From CALROG01 sp943369755 (GTDB lineage Bacteria; Pseudomonadota; Gammaproteobacteria; Burkholderiales; Burkholderiaceae_C), in NCBI GenBank assembly GCA_943369755.1, contig CALROG020000009.1, forward strand, positions 45,470 to 109,469: 64,000 bases of DNA, given 5' to 3'. The position numbers and the translations under genes were made by a program. How positions within the stretch are numbered: position 1 is the first letter of the stretch; each line of letters starts with the position of its first letter. The notes beneath the pieces are model-generated. The model did not search any database. It worked only from the letters and a program-made list of their open reading frames with translations, and was not told where the DNA came from. This document shows positions 32,891 to 42,806 of the stretch, one piece after another.

Positions 32891-34780
32891 ATGGTCATGC
32901 GCTCGCATTGGGGTTTGGGTATCAAACTTGCCTTGGTGGCCACGCCATTCCTGCTGGTGTCCATGCTGCTGATCGCGACAACGTTGTGGGTGTCGTGGCA
33001 ACTCGACGGTGGCGCTGCGGCGCTCAATGAAGCCGGGCGCATGCGCATGCAGAGCTTTCGCCTCTCGCTGTCCATCAGCACCGGCGACCGTGCCGCCGTG
33101 ACCCAGCAGGCCGAAGAGTTCGAGAACAGCTTGTCCCTGCTGCGCGTGGGCGACCCCCAACGCCCGCTGTTCATGCCCTGGGACGAGACCATTCGCGAGC
33201 AGTTCGACGGCGTCAGTGGCGACTGGCATCAGTTCCGCACGCGCTGGACCGCCGGGCAAACGCCGCCCGTGAGTGGCCTGCGGGCCGAGACTGCCGTGTT
33301 CGCTGGCCGCATTGACGCGCTGGTGACGGCGGTCGAATCCCACCTCTCGCGCTGGACCGCCACCCTGCACCTGCTTCAGACCGCCATGATGGCGCTCGCG
33401 GTGCTGGGTGCCGCCACCCTGCTGTACACCGGCTACATGTACGTGCTCGATCCCGTGAGTCTGCTCAAGCGTGCCATCGAGCGGCTGCAGGCTGGTGACC
33501 TGTCGGCCCGCGTCAACAAGGTCACCAGCGACGAGTTCGGCACGCTCGCCCTGGGCTTCAACAGCATGGCCGAGCATCTGCAGTCCATGTATCGCAACCT
33601 CGAAGCCAAGGTGGCCGAAAAGACCGCTGAACTGGAAGAAAAACGCGAGCGCCTGGAGACGCTGTACAGCGTCACAACACTGGTGGCCAACGCCACCACG
33701 CTGGACGAACTGGCCCAGGGGTTTTCCGAGCGGGTGGGCCGCGTGGCCCATGCGGACGGCGTGGCCCTGCGCTGGTCGGACGAGGGCAACGAGCGCTACC
33801 TGATGCTGGCCAGCCATGGCCTGCCCGACGCCCTGACGCAAGCCGAGCACTGCATTCGCGCCGACGAATGCCATTGCGGCATGCCCAATGCGCCGGTGGG
33901 CGCGCGCGTGATCCCGATCCGCAGCGCCGACCAGGGGCGCCTCAAGCATTGCGTGGCAGCCGGTTTCCAGACCATCGTGTCGCTGCCAATTCGCATGAAG
34001 GACCGGCTCATGGGCGAGGTGGATCTGTTCTACTTCGCGCAATTTGAACCCCACGCGGCTGAACGATCCCTGCTGGAGGCGCTGACGGCGCACCTGGCCG
34101 GTGCCATGGAAAACCTGCGGCTCAACGCGCTGGAAAAGCAGGCCGCCGTCTCGCAGGAGCGCGAGCTGCTTGCGCGCGAACTGCACGACTCCATTGCCCA
34201 GGCGCTGGCCTTCCTCAACATCCAGGTGCAACTGATGCGCGACGCAATGGACAGCGGCCACCCCGACCGCATGCGCGATGTGCTCTCGGAGATCGACCTG
34301 GGGGTGCGTGAATGCTATGGCGACGTGCGCGAGCTGCTGCTCAACTTCCGCACGCGCACCAGCGAAGAAGACATCGAGCCCGCCCTGCTCACCACGCTGC
34401 GCAAGTTCGAGCACCATAGCGGCCTGCGCGCCTCGTTGCGCATGCAAGGGCATGGCATGCCGCTGGACCCGGACGTGCAGATTCAGGTGCTGCACATCGT
34501 GCAGGAGGCCCTGTCCAACGTGCGCAAGCACTCGGGCGCCACGCAAGTGTGGGTAGACGTGCAGCAGCAACCCCAGTGGCGCTTTGAGGTGCGCGACAAC
34601 GGCGTCGGCTTTGAAACCGGCTCGCCACTGGACGAAACCCATGTGGGCGTGCGCATCATGAGCGAGCGCGCGGCCAGCGTGGCAGCCAACCTCGAAGTCA
34701 TGTCCACGCCGGGGCGCGGCAGCTCGGTCATCCTGACGCTGCCACCCAAACCCGTGCTCGCGCGGCGCCAGGCAGCATGA
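32891..34780 (+). CDS. narX: Nitrate/nitrite sensor histidine kinase
   Basis: The 629-residue inner-membrane kinase senses nitrate outside and phosphorylates NarL. An N-terminal membrane segment (about 10-32) is followed by the P-box-like LNEAGRMRMQSFRLS that binds nitrate in NarX. A second membrane segment (about 158-182), HAMP domain and a GAF-like domain with the cysteine cluster CIRADECHCG then LKHC follow. Dimerisation/phospho-acceptor histidine is in ARELHDSIAQAL, and the ATPase domain ends with GVGFE and GRGSSV. An in-frame extension upstream to 32702 reads through repeat DNA and is rejected. The stop overlaps narL by four bases. Confidence 0.93.
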   Translation: MVMRSHWGLGIKLALVATPFLLVSMLLIATTLWVSWQLDGGAAALNEAGRMRMQSFRLSLSISTGDRAAVTQQAEEFENSLSLLRVGDPQRPLFMPWDETIREQFDGVSGDWHQFRTRWTAGQTPPVSGLRAETAVFAGRIDALVTAVESHLSRWTATLHLLQTAMMALAVLGAATLLYTGYMYVLDPVSLLKRAIERLQAGDLSARVNKVTSDEFGTLALGFNSMAEHLQSMYRNLEAKVAEKTAELEEKRERLETLYSVTTLVANATTLDELAQGFSERVGRVAHADGVALRWSDEGNERYLMLASHGLPDALTQAEHCIRADECHCGMPNAPVGARVIPIRSADQGRLKHCVAAGFQTIVSLPIRMKDRLMGEVDLFYFAQFEPHAAERSLLEALTAHLAGAMENLRLNALEKQAAVSQERELLARELHDSIAQALAFLNIQVQLMRDAMDSGHPDRMRDVLSEIDLGVRECYGDVRELLLNFRTRTSEEDIEPALLTTLRKFEHHSGLRASLRMQGHGMPLDPDVQIQVLHIVQEALSNVRKHSGATQVWVDVQQQPQWRFEVRDNGVGFETGSPLDETHVGVRIMSERAASVAANLEVMSTPGRGSSVILTLPPKPVLARRQAA

Positions 34781-35451
34781 CATCCCCTATCCGCATTCTG
34801 GTGGTCGATGACCACACGCTGTTCCGCCGGGGCCTGTCGGCCCTGCTCGGGCGCGACGCGCAGCTCCAGGTGGTGGGCGATGCGGGTGACGCGGGCGATG
34901 CGATTCGCCGCGCACAGGAGCTGCAGCCGGACGTGATCCTGCTTGACAACCATTTGCCGGGCGTCAAGGGTGTGGACGCGATCCGCTCGCTGCAGGAAGC
35001 CGCGCCAGCGGCACGCATCATCATGCTCACCGTGAGCGAAGACGAGCAGGACCTGGCCGCCGCATTGCGTGCCGGTGCCAGCGGCTACCTGCTCAAGACC
35101 ATCGAAGGCGACTTGTTGGCCGAGTCGATACGCCGCGCCATGCGTGGCGAGAGCGTGGTCGCGCCCGAGATGACCGGCAAGCTCATTGCCGCCTATCGCC
35201 AGGCCGCCAGCGCCGCGCCGGTGCCGCCGCTGCCTGCGACACCCGCCGCGACAGTGATGGATCAGCTCTCGGCGCGCGAGCAGGACATTCTGCGTGGCAT
35301 TGCGCGTGGCGAGAGCAACAAGGAAATCGCCCGCGCCCTGGGCATCGCCGAAACCACGGTGAAGATTCATGTGCAGCATGTGCTGCGCAAGCTCAACGTG
35401 AGCTCCCGTGTCCACGCCGCTGTTATCGCAACCAACCACGGCCTGATTTGA
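34777..35451 (+). CDS. narL: Nitrate response regulator, LuxR/FixJ type
   Basis: The 224-residue regulator has a receiver domain with acidic pocket (VVDDHT), phospho-acceptor aspartate in VILLDNHLPG and conserved lysine in YLLKTIEG. A LuxR-type helix-turn-helix follows (LSAREQDILRGIARGESNKEIARALGI in one stretch, then ETTVKIHVQHVLRKL). Coupled to narX by an ATGA overlap, it should activate the narK/narG genes downstream in response to nitrate. Confidence 0.94.
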   Translation: MTSPIRILVVDDHTLFRRGLSALLGRDAQLQVVGDAGDAGDAIRRAQELQPDVILLDNHLPGVKGVDAIRSLQEAAPAARIIMLTVSEDEQDLAAALRAGASGYLLKTIEGDLLAESIRRAMRGESVVAPEMTGKLIAAYRQAASAAPVPPLPATPAATVMDQLSAREQDILRGIARGESNKEIARALGIAETTVKIHVQHVLRKLNVSSRVHAAVIATNHGLI

Positions 35452-35461
35452 TCCAGCGCAA
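35448..35461 (+). promoter_or_regulatory. Weak FNR-like site at the narL 3' end
   Basis: TTGAT-CCAG-CGCAA matches the first FNR half-site fully and the second at three of five bases. It lies about 155 bases before narK1. Confidence 0.25.
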
Positions 35462-35469
35462 TTGCGCTG
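35454..35469. promoter_or_regulatory. Perfect 16-bp palindrome after narL
   Basis: CAGCGCAATTGCGCTG is a perfect palindrome without loop, 145 bases before narK1. This form suits a dimeric DNA-binding protein better than a terminator. Confidence 0.4.
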
Positions 35470-35499
35470 AATTCACGCGCCCCACTAGTTCCACAGGAT

Positions 35500-35529
35500 G
35501 ATGCCGCGCGGGCGGCGCATCGTTCTTCT
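35500..35529 (+). terminator. Possible narL terminator
   Basis: GATGCCGC and GCGGCGCATC can pair with a small bulge and are followed by a T-rich CGTTCTTCT. The hairpin is modest, so this is tentative. Confidence 0.3.
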
Positions 35530-35614
35530 GCCACTGCCCCTGTCCTTCCGCCGGGGGATGCCGAAAAACACCCACCCTCCCTAAAGTCAATCCATCACAA
35601 GCCAAGGGGTCAAG

Positions 35615-36874
35615 ATGATGGAAAAGAAGGGTCAGGCGCTGTCGGTGCTCATTGTCAGCACACTCGCCTTCACTGTGTGCTTCATGGTGTGGATGATGTT
35701 TGGCGTGATCGGCATTCCGATTCGCAAGACACTCAATCTCAATGCCACCGAGTTCGGCCTGCTCACCGCTACGCCGGTGCTGACCGGCTCGCTGATCCGG
35801 GTGCCACTGGGCATCTGGACTGACAAATATGGTGGTCGCATCGTCATGACCATCCTGATGGCACTCACCGTGCCGGCCATCTACCTGATGAGCTACGCCA
35901 CGCAGTACTGGCACTTTCTCACCATCGGGCTGTTCGTGGGCCTGGCCGGCGGCTCTTTCTCGGTAGGTACGCCTTATGTGGCGCGCTGGTTCCCCAAAAA
36001 TCGCCAGGGCTTTGCCATGGGCGTGTACGGCGCGGGCAACTCGGGTGCGGCCGTCAACAAGTTCGTGGCACCGGCCCTGGTGGTTGCCTTCGGCTGGGCC
36101 ATGGTGCCGCAGGTGTATGCGGCCGTCATGCTCGGCACCGTGATCCTGTTCTGGATGTTCAGCCACAGCGACCCGGCGCATCTGGTGCCATCGAACACGA
36201 AGTTCAGCGACCAGCTCAAGATGCTCAAGGACCCGAAGGTCCTGAAGTACTGCCAGTACTACTCCATCGTGTTCGGGGGCTATGTGGCGCTGTCCCTGTG
36301 GATGGTGCAGTACTACGTGGGCGAGTTCGGCCTGGACATCCGCGCCGCCGCCTTGCTGGCGGCCTGCTTCTCCTTGCCCGGCGGGGTTCTGCGCGCCGTG
36401 GGCGGCTGGCTGTCGGACAAATACGGTGCCCACAGCGTAACCTGGTGGGTACTCTGGGTGAGCTGGATCTGCCTGTTCCTGCTGAGCTACCCGCAGACCG
36501 ACTTTACCGTCATGACCACCAGCGGCCCCAAGACCTTCCACATCGGGCTGAACGTCTACCTCTTCACCGGCCTGATGTTCCTGCTGGGCATAGCCTGGGC
36601 CTTTGGCAAGGCCAGCGTCTTCAAGTACATCAGTGACGACTACCCCACCAACATTGGCACGGTGAGCGGCATCGTTGGCCTGGCCGGCGGCCTGGGTGGC
36701 TTTGTGCTGCCCATCATGTTCGGCGTGTTGATGGATCTCACCGGCATCCGCTCCAGCGCCTTCATGCTGATGTACGGCGTGGTCTGGGTGTCACTGATCT
36801 GGATGTACTGGACCGAAGTGCGCCGCACCGAACTCATGGGCAAGAACGCCACCGGCTTCAGCCTCCAGGGCTGA
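35615..36874 (+). CDS. narK1: Nitrate/nitrite transporter, NarK1 type
   Basis: The 419-residue MFS protein has 12 predicted membrane segments and nitrate-signature-like glycine motifs (FAMGVYGAGNSGAAVNKF). In organisms with two NarK proteins in a row, the first is usually a nitrate/proton symporter; this assignment is from family knowledge. It is separated from narK2 by 28 bases and lies in the gene order narXL-narK1-narK2-narGHJI. AAGGGG stands 7 bases before the ATG. Confidence 0.92.
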   Translation: MMEKKGQALSVLIVSTLAFTVCFMVWMMFGVIGIPIRKTLNLNATEFGLLTATPVLTGSLIRVPLGIWTDKYGGRIVMTILMALTVPAIYLMSYATQYWHFLTIGLFVGLAGGSFSVGTPYVARWFPKNRQGFAMGVYGAGNSGAAVNKFVAPALVVAFGWAMVPQVYAAVMLGTVILFWMFSHSDPAHLVPSNTKFSDQLKMLKDPKVLKYCQYYSIVFGGYVALSLWMVQYYVGEFGLDIRAAALLAACFSLPGGVLRAVGGWLSDKYGAHSVTWWVLWVSWICLFLLSYPQTDFTVMTTSGPKTFHIGLNVYLFTGLMFLLGIAWAFGKASVFKYISDDYPTNIGTVSGIVGLAGGLGGFVLPIMFGVLMDLTGIRSSAFMLMYGVVWVSLIWMYWTEVRRTELMGKNATGFSLQG

Positions 36875-36902
36875 CCGTCAATCTCATTCACCGGAGAAAC
36901 AA

Positions 36903-38555
36903 ATGAACACCACAACCGGTGCCGTCGCGCCGCCCTCCAACCAGATCGGCACCGAGATTGCCGACTGGCGCCCGGAAGACAACACCTTCTGGGAAACCAC
37001 CGGCAAGAAAATTGCCTACCGAAACCTCTGGATCTCGGTGCCCGCGCTGCTGTGCGGCTTTGCCGTGTGGGGCATGTGGGGCATCATCACCGTGCAGATG
37101 ATGAACCTGGGGTTTCCGTTTACCCAGGCCGAGCTCTTCACGCTCACCGCCATCGCGGGCATTGCGGGCGCCACCATGCGTATTCCCGCCTCGTTCCTGA
37201 TCCGCCTGGCGGGCGGGCGCAACACCATCTTCCTGACCACCGCCATGCTGCTGGCCCCGGCATTTGGCACCGGCATCGTGTTGCAGCACCCGGAGTGGCC
37301 GCTGTGGTCGTTCCAGCTCATGGCGCTTTGGTGCGGCGTGGGCGGTGGCAACTTTGCCAGCTCCATGTCCAACATCAACACCTTCTTCCCCAAGCGGCTG
37401 CAGGGCACGGCGCTCGGACTCAATGCGGGCCTGGGCAATTTTGGTGTGACGACCATGCAGATCGTCATTCCGCTGGTGATGACGCTGTCGATCTTTGGCA
37501 GCTTCGGCGGCGGATCGACCACGCTGCTCAAGGACAGCGGCTGGATCTTCGGGAAGATTGCCGCCGGCACACCCACCTGGATCCAGAACGCCGGCTTTGC
37601 CTGGGTGTTGTCGCTGGTGCCACTGTCCATCCTGTGCTGGTTCGGCATGAACAACCTCAAGACCGTGTCGCCAGACACGGGCAGCCCGCCGGTGGCCTTC
37701 GCCAAGGTCATCTGGCTATACACGCTTGCCTTCATCCCCGCAATGCTGGGCCTGTACCTCTACCTGCCCAAGCCCACCGGGCTGGGCCTCATCAGCATGT
37801 GGGTGGCGATCCCGCTCGACATCGTGAGCGCGCTGCTGATCATGAAGCTCGCCGCCTTCGGTCCGATGAAGGAGAACGTGGCCAAGCAGTTCGCGATCTT
37901 CAGGGACAAGCACACCTGGTCGCTCACCGCGCTGTACATCGTCACCTTCGGCTCGTTCATCGGCTTCTCGATGGCGCTGCCGCTGTCGATCACGGTGATC
38001 TTCGGCATCAGTCATGTGCCCGACGCCGCCGGCGTGATGCAGCACACGCTGAAGAACCCGAACGCGCCTTCGGCCCTTACCTACGCCTGGATCGGCCCCT
38101 TTGTCGGCGCGGCCATCCGGCCACTGGGTGGCTGGGTGTCCGACAAGGTGGGCGGCTCCATCGTCACCCAGGTCATCTCTGCCGTCATGGTGCTGGCCTC
38201 GGTGGCCGTGGGCTACGTGATGCAGCAAGCCTATGGCTCGGCCACGCCGGAGCAGTACTTCCCGGCCTTCCTGGGCCTGTTCATCGTGCTGTTCTTTGCC
38301 AGCGGCGTGGGCAACGGCTCGACCTTCCGCACCATCGGCGTGATCTTTGACAGGCAGCAGGCCGGCCCGGTGCTGGGCTGGACGTCCGCCGTGGCGGCCT
38401 ACGGCGCGTTTGTCGCGCCAATCGTCATCGGCGACCAGATCAAGGCCGGCACACCGCAGTACGCCATGTACGGTTTTGCCGCCTTCTATGCCATTTGCCT
38501 GGTGCTGAACTGGTGGTTTTACCTGCGCGCCAATGCGTATGTAAAGAACCCCTGA
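36903..38555 (+). CDS. narK2: Nitrate/nitrite antiporter, NarK2 type
   Basis: The 550-residue MFS protein is longer than NarK1, with an N-terminal soluble stretch (residues 1-38), extra loops and two glycine-rich nitrate signatures (GVGGGNFASSMSNINTFFP with LNAGLGNFG, and FASGVGNGSTF). It should exchange nitrate for nitrite produced by NarG. The two transporters are separate genes, not a natural fusion as in some relatives. CGGAGAA precedes the ATG. Confidence 0.92.
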   Translation: MNTTTGAVAPPSNQIGTEIADWRPEDNTFWETTGKKIAYRNLWISVPALLCGFAVWGMWGIITVQMMNLGFPFTQAELFTLTAIAGIAGATMRIPASFLIRLAGGRNTIFLTTAMLLAPAFGTGIVLQHPEWPLWSFQLMALWCGVGGGNFASSMSNINTFFPKRLQGTALGLNAGLGNFGVTTMQIVIPLVMTLSIFGSFGGGSTTLLKDSGWIFGKIAAGTPTWIQNAGFAWVLSLVPLSILCWFGMNNLKTVSPDTGSPPVAFAKVIWLYTLAFIPAMLGLYLYLPKPTGLGLISMWVAIPLDIVSALLIMKLAAFGPMKENVAKQFAIFRDKHTWSLTALYIVTFGSFIGFSMALPLSITVIFGISHVPDAAGVMQHTLKNPNAPSALTYAWIGPFVGAAIRPLGGWVSDKVGGSIVTQVISAVMVLASVAVGYVMQQAYGSATPEQYFPAFLGLFIVLFFASGVGNGSTFRTIGVIFDRQQAGPVLGWTSAVAAYGAFVAPIVIGDQIKAGTPQYAMYGFAAFYAICLVLNWWFYLRANAYVKNP

Positions 38556-38587
38556 TCCGACCGAAAACCTCCAAGCGAAAGACCTCC

Positions 38588-41500
38588 ATGAGCCACTTTC
38601 TCGACCGCCTGACCTATTTCTCGAACCCGCGCGAATCGTTCTCGGGTGACCACGGTGTCACCACCGGTGAAGACCGCACCTGGGAAGACGCCTACCGTAA
38701 CCGCTGGGCCCACGACAAGATCGTGCGCTCGACCCACGGCGTCAACTGCACCGGCTCATGCTCGTGGAAGATCTACGTCAAGGGCGGCATCGTCACCTGG
38801 GAAACCCAGCAGACCGATTACCCGCGCACCCGCTGGGACATGCCCAACCACGAGCCGCGCGGCTGCGCCCGCGGCGCGAGCTATAGCTGGTACCTGTACA
38901 GCGCCAACCGCGTCAAGTACCCGATGGTGCGCGGCCGCCTGCTCAAGAGCTGGCGCGAGGCCCGCCTCGCCCATGACCCGGTGGCCGCCTGGGCGTCCAT
39001 CGTCGAAGACGACGCCAAGCGCAGCGACTACCAGAAGATCCGCGGCCTGGGCGGCTTTGCAAGATCGAGCTGGGACGAGGTCAACGAGATCATCGCCGCG
39101 GCCAACGTCTACACGATCAAGAGGCACGGGCCGGACCGCATCATCGGCTTCTCGCCCATCCCTGCCATGTCGATGGTCAGCTACGCCGCAGGCAGCCGTT
39201 ACCTGAGCCTGATTGGCGGCGTGTGCATGAGCTTTTACGACTGGTATTGCGACCTGCCACCGGCCAGCCCGCAGATCTGGGGCGAGCAGACCGACGTGCC
39301 GGAGTCGGCCGACTGGTTCAACTCCAGCTTCATCATTGCCTGGGGCTCCAACGTGCCGCAGACGCGCACGCCCGACGCCCACTTCTTCACCGAGGTGCGC
39401 TACAAGGGCACCAAGACGGTGGCCATCACGCCCGACTACTCCGAAGTGGCAAAGCTTGCCGACATCTGGATGAACCCCAAGCAGGGCACCGACGCCGCCG
39501 TGGCCATGGCCATGGGGCATGTGATCCTCAAGGAGTTCTATTTCCCCGACAAGGGCGAGCGCAGCGCCTACTTTGACGACTATGTGCGCCGCTACACCGA
39601 CATGCCCATGCTGGTGATGCTCAAGGAACATACGCTCCCCAGCGGCGAAGTCATCACCGTGCCCGACCGCTATGTGCGCGCGTCGGACTTCAACGGAAAA
39701 ATGGGCCAGGCCAACAACCCCGAATGGAAGACGGTGGCCTTTGACGAGAGTGGCAAGGTCGTTCTGCCCCATGGCGCGATCGGCTTTCGCTGGGGCGCGG
39801 ACGGCCGTGCCGACCAGGGCCAATGGAACCTGGAGGCCAGGGAGGCGCGCCACGGCAATGCGGTCAAGCTCAAGCTGTCGGTACTGGAAGGCGAGCAAGC
39901 CAGTGCTGAGACGGCCAAAGTCGGCTTCCCCTACTTCGGCGGCATCGTCAGCGAGAACTTCCCCAACAATGTGCTCAAAGGTGAGAACGGCGATGTGCTG
40001 GTGCGCACCGTGCCCGTGCAGCGCATCTCGCTGGGCAAGGCAGGTGAAGAACGCTCGGCCCTGGTGGCCACGGTGTTCGACCTGCAGGTGGCCAACTACG
40101 GCGTGGCGCGTGGACTGCCTGGCGAACTGGCGGCCACCAGCTTTGACGACGACACCCCCTACACACCGGCCTGGCAGGAGAGCATCACCGGCACACCGCG
40201 CGCGCAACTGATTACGGTGGCCCGCCAGTTTGCCGAAAACGCCCACAAGACCCAGGGCAAGTCCATGGTCATCATCGGCGCGGCCATGAACCACTGGTAC
40301 CACAGCGACATGAACTACCGCGGCGTCATCAACATGCTGATGATGTGCGGCTGTATTGGCAAGAGCGGCGGCGGCTGGGCCCATTACGTGGGCCAGGAAA
40401 AGCTGCGCCCGCAGACCGGCTGGACGGCGCTGGCCTTCGCGCTGGACTGGATCCGCCCGCCCCGGCAGATGAACAGCACCAGCTTCTTTTATGCCCACAC
40501 CGACCAGTGGCGCTACGAGAAGCTGGGCATGGAAGAGGTGCTCTCGCCGCTGGCAGACAAGAAGGCCTTTGCGGGCAGCATGATTGACTACAACGTGCGC
40601 GCCGAGCGCATGGGCTGGCTGCCCAGCGCGCCGCAGTTGCAGACCAACCCCCTGCAAGTGGTGCGCGACGCCGCAGCCGCAGGCATTGACCCGAAGGACT
40701 ATGCGGTCAAGAGCCTGAAGGATGGCACGCTCAAGATGAGCTGCACCGACCCCGACCACCCGGACAACTGGCCGCGCAACATGTTTGTGTGGCGCTCCAA
40801 TATTCTGGGCTCTTCCGGCAAGGGGCATGAGTATTTTCTCAAGCATCTGCTTGGTACGAGCAACGGCGTGCAGGGCAAAGACCTCGGAAAAGAAGAGGCC
40901 AAGCCCACGGAAGTCGTGTGGCATGACAAGGCCCCAGAGGGCAAGCTGGACCTGCTGGTGACGCTGGACTTCCGCATGAGCACCACCTGCCTGTACAGCG
41001 ACATCGTGCTGCCCACGGCGACCTGGTACGAGAAGAACGACCTCAACACCAGCGACATGCACCCTTTCATCCACCCGCTGTCCACCGCGGTGGACCCGGC
41101 CTGGCAGTCGCGCAGCGACTGGGACATCTACAAGGGCTTTGCCAGGAAGTTCAGCGAAGTCTGCGTGGGCCACCTGGGCGTGGAGCGCGAACTGGTGCTC
41201 ACACCGCTGATGCACGACAGCCCTGCCGAGCTGGCCCAGCCGTTTGGTGTGTCCGACTGGAAGCGCGGCGAATGCGAGCTGATTCCCGGCAAGACCGCGC
41301 CGAACCTGCAAGTGGTCGAACGCGACTACCCCAACGTGTACAAGCGCTTCACCGCCCTGGGCCCGCTCATGGGCAAGGTGGGCAACGGTGGCAAGGGCAT
41401 CGCCTGGAACACGCAGACCGAAGTGCGCCAACTGGGCGAACTGAGCGGCCTGGTTACCGCCGAGGGCGTGACCTGCGGAATGCCAAAGATCGAGACCGAC

Positions 41501-42415
41501 ATTGACGCCGCCGAAGTGGTGCTGATGTTGGCACCCGAGACCAATGGCCATGTGGCCGTCAAGGCCTGGGAAGCCCTGGGCAAACAAACCGGGCTGGACC
41601 ATACCCACCTGGCAGTCCACCGCGAAGACGAAAAAATCCGCTTCCGCGACATCCAGGCCCAGCCGCGCAAGATCATCAGCTCGCCCACCTGGAGCGGTAT
41701 CGAGAGCGAGACCGTGTCGTACAACGCCGGCTACACCAATGTGCACGAGATGATTCCATGGCGCACCCTCACCGGCCGCCAGCAGTTCTACATGGACCAC
41801 CCCTGGATGCAGGCCTTTGGCGAGGGCTTCTCCAGCTATCGCCCGCCGGTGGACTTGAAGACCACCGCAGGCATCCATGGCATCAAGCCCAATGGCAATA
41901 CCGAGATCGCACTCAACTTCATCACACCGCACCAGAAGTGGGGCATTCATAGCACCTACACCGACAACCTGTTGATGCTCACGCTCAGCCGCGGCGGCCC
42001 CTGCGTCTGGATGAGCGAGGACGACGCCAAGCGCGCCGGCATCGTGGACAACGACTGGATCGAGCTGTTCAACATCAACGGCGCCATTGCGGCGCGGGCA
42101 GTGGTGAGCCAGCGCGTGAACCCCGGCATGGTCATGATGTACCACGCGCAGGAAAAGATCGTGAACACCCCGGGCTCGGAGATCACCGGCGTGCGCGGCG
42201 GCATCCACAACTCGGTGACGCGCATCGTGCTCAAGCCCACCCACATGATCGGCGGCTACGCGCAGTTCAGCTACGGCTTCAACTACTACGGAACCATTGG
42301 CACCAACCGCGACGAGTTCGTGGTGGTGCGCAAGATGAACAAGGTTGACTGGCTGGATACGCCCGTCGGGCTGGAACTGGTCCGCGCGACGCAAGCCGAG
42401 GGAGAGAACGCATGA
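38588..42415 (+). CDS. narG: Respiratory nitrate reductase alpha subunit
   Basis: NarG reduces nitrate to nitrite at a molybdenum bis-MGD centre on the cytoplasmic side of the membrane. The ATG at 38588 gives 1275 residues, the usual size; a longer frame reaching into narK2 is rejected. The N-terminal FeS ligand region STHGVNCTGSCSWKI has the typical histidine in place of the first cysteine. The Mo-ligand region YCDLPPASPQIWGEQTDVPE contains the aspartate. The C-terminal MGD-binding part has HSTYTDNLLML. The narG-narH junction is interrupted by a cupin gene. Confidence 0.97.
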   Translation: MSHFLDRLTYFSNPRESFSGDHGVTTGEDRTWEDAYRNRWAHDKIVRSTHGVNCTGSCSWKIYVKGGIVTWETQQTDYPRTRWDMPNHEPRGCARGASYSWYLYSANRVKYPMVRGRLLKSWREARLAHDPVAAWASIVEDDAKRSDYQKIRGLGGFARSSWDEVNEIIAAANVYTIKRHGPDRIIGFSPIPAMSMVSYAAGSRYLSLIGGVCMSFYDWYCDLPPASPQIWGEQTDVPESADWFNSSFIIAWGSNVPQTRTPDAHFFTEVRYKGTKTVAITPDYSEVAKLADIWMNPKQGTDAAVAMAMGHVILKEFYFPDKGERSAYFDDYVRRYTDMPMLVMLKEHTLPSGEVITVPDRYVRASDFNGKMGQANNPEWKTVAFDESGKVVLPHGAIGFRWGADGRADQGQWNLEAREARHGNAVKLKLSVLEGEQASAETAKVGFPYFGGIVSENFPNNVLKGENGDVLVRTVPVQRISLGKAGEERSALVATVFDLQVANYGVARGLPGELAATSFDDDTPYTPAWQESITGTPRAQLITVARQFAENAHKTQGKSMVIIGAAMNHWYHSDMNYRGVINMLMMCGCIGKSGGGWAHYVGQEKLRPQTGWTALAFALDWIRPPRQMNSTSFFYAHTDQWRYEKLGMEEVLSPLADKKAFAGSMIDYNVRAERMGWLPSAPQLQTNPLQVVRDAAAAGIDPKDYAVKSLKDGTLKMSCTDPDHPDNWPRNMFVWRSNILGSSGKGHEYFLKHLLGTSNGVQGKDLGKEEAKPTEVVWHDKAPEGKLDLLVTLDFRMSTTCLYSDIVLPTATWYEKNDLNTSDMHPFIHPLSTAVDPAWQSRSDWDIYKGFARKFSEVCVGHLGVERELVLTPLMHDSPAELAQPFGVSDWKRGECELIPGKTAPNLQVVERDYPNVYKRFTALGPLMGKVGNGGKGIAWNTQTEVRQLGELSGLVTAEGVTCGMPKIETDIDAAEVVLMLAPETNGHVAVKAWEALGKQTGLDHTHLAVHREDEKIRFRDIQAQPRKIISSPTWSGIESETVSYNAGYTNVHEMIPWRTLTGRQQFYMDHPWMQAFGEGFSSYRPPVDLKTTAGIHGIKPNGNTEIALNFITPHQKWGIHSTYTDNLLMLTLSRGGPCVWMSEDDAKRAGIVDNDWIELFNINGAIAARAVVSQRVNPGMVMMYHAQEKIVNTPGSEITGVRGGIHNSVTRIVLKPTHMIGGYAQFSYGFNYYGTIGTNRDEFVVVRKMNKVDWLDTPVGLELVRATQAEGENA

Positions 42416-42437
42416 GCCGACTTCAGGGAGCGCAGCC

Positions 42438-42806
42438 ATGGCACTGAAACATCTGGCCCCTGGCGAACTCGCGCATGCGCGGCCGTTGGGCGACGCGCTG
42501 CCGGAAACACGAACCTTCACGCTGGTGCGCACTGATGACCTGCAGATCTTCCGCCTGGTGTTGCGCGCTGGCGCTGATCTTTCCGAGCATGCGGTGCCTG
42601 GTGCGATGGTCTTCCAGTGCATCGAAGGCGAGGTGATTTTCCGCGCGCCCGGTTGCGAGCTGCGCATGCGCGCCGGCGACCTCACCCACATCGGCGCCGC
42701 AACGCCCCATTCTGTCCACGCCGTCACCGACACGTCGGCCCTGGTCACTGTGCTGGGCCGCGCAATGGTCAGCCCGCTCGCCCCCCTCAAGGAGAACAAC
42801 ACATGA
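42438..42806 (+). CDS. Cupin-domain protein between narG and narH
   Basis: The 122-residue protein is a single cupin barrel with histidines and glutamate in SEHAVPGAMVFQCIEGEV and a second motif AGDLTHIGAATPHSVHAV, enough to bind a metal. It starts 22 bases after narG, and its stop overlaps the narH ATG (ATGA), so it is a translated member of the operon. Cupins are not part of the nitrate reductase complex known to me. A role in assembly, small-molecule sensing or nitrite chemistry is inference. Confidence 0.82.
   Translation: MALKHLAPGELAHARPLGDALPETRTFTLVRTDDLQIFRLVLRAGADLSEHAVPGAMVFQCIEGEVIFRAPGCELRMRAGDLTHIGAATPHSVHAVTDTSALVTVLGRAMVSPLAPLKENNT

Noticed and set aside
37052..38350. A 432-codon plus-strand frame inside narK2
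   Set aside because: It is an out-of-frame His/Arg/Gly-rich shadow of narK2 without membrane segments.
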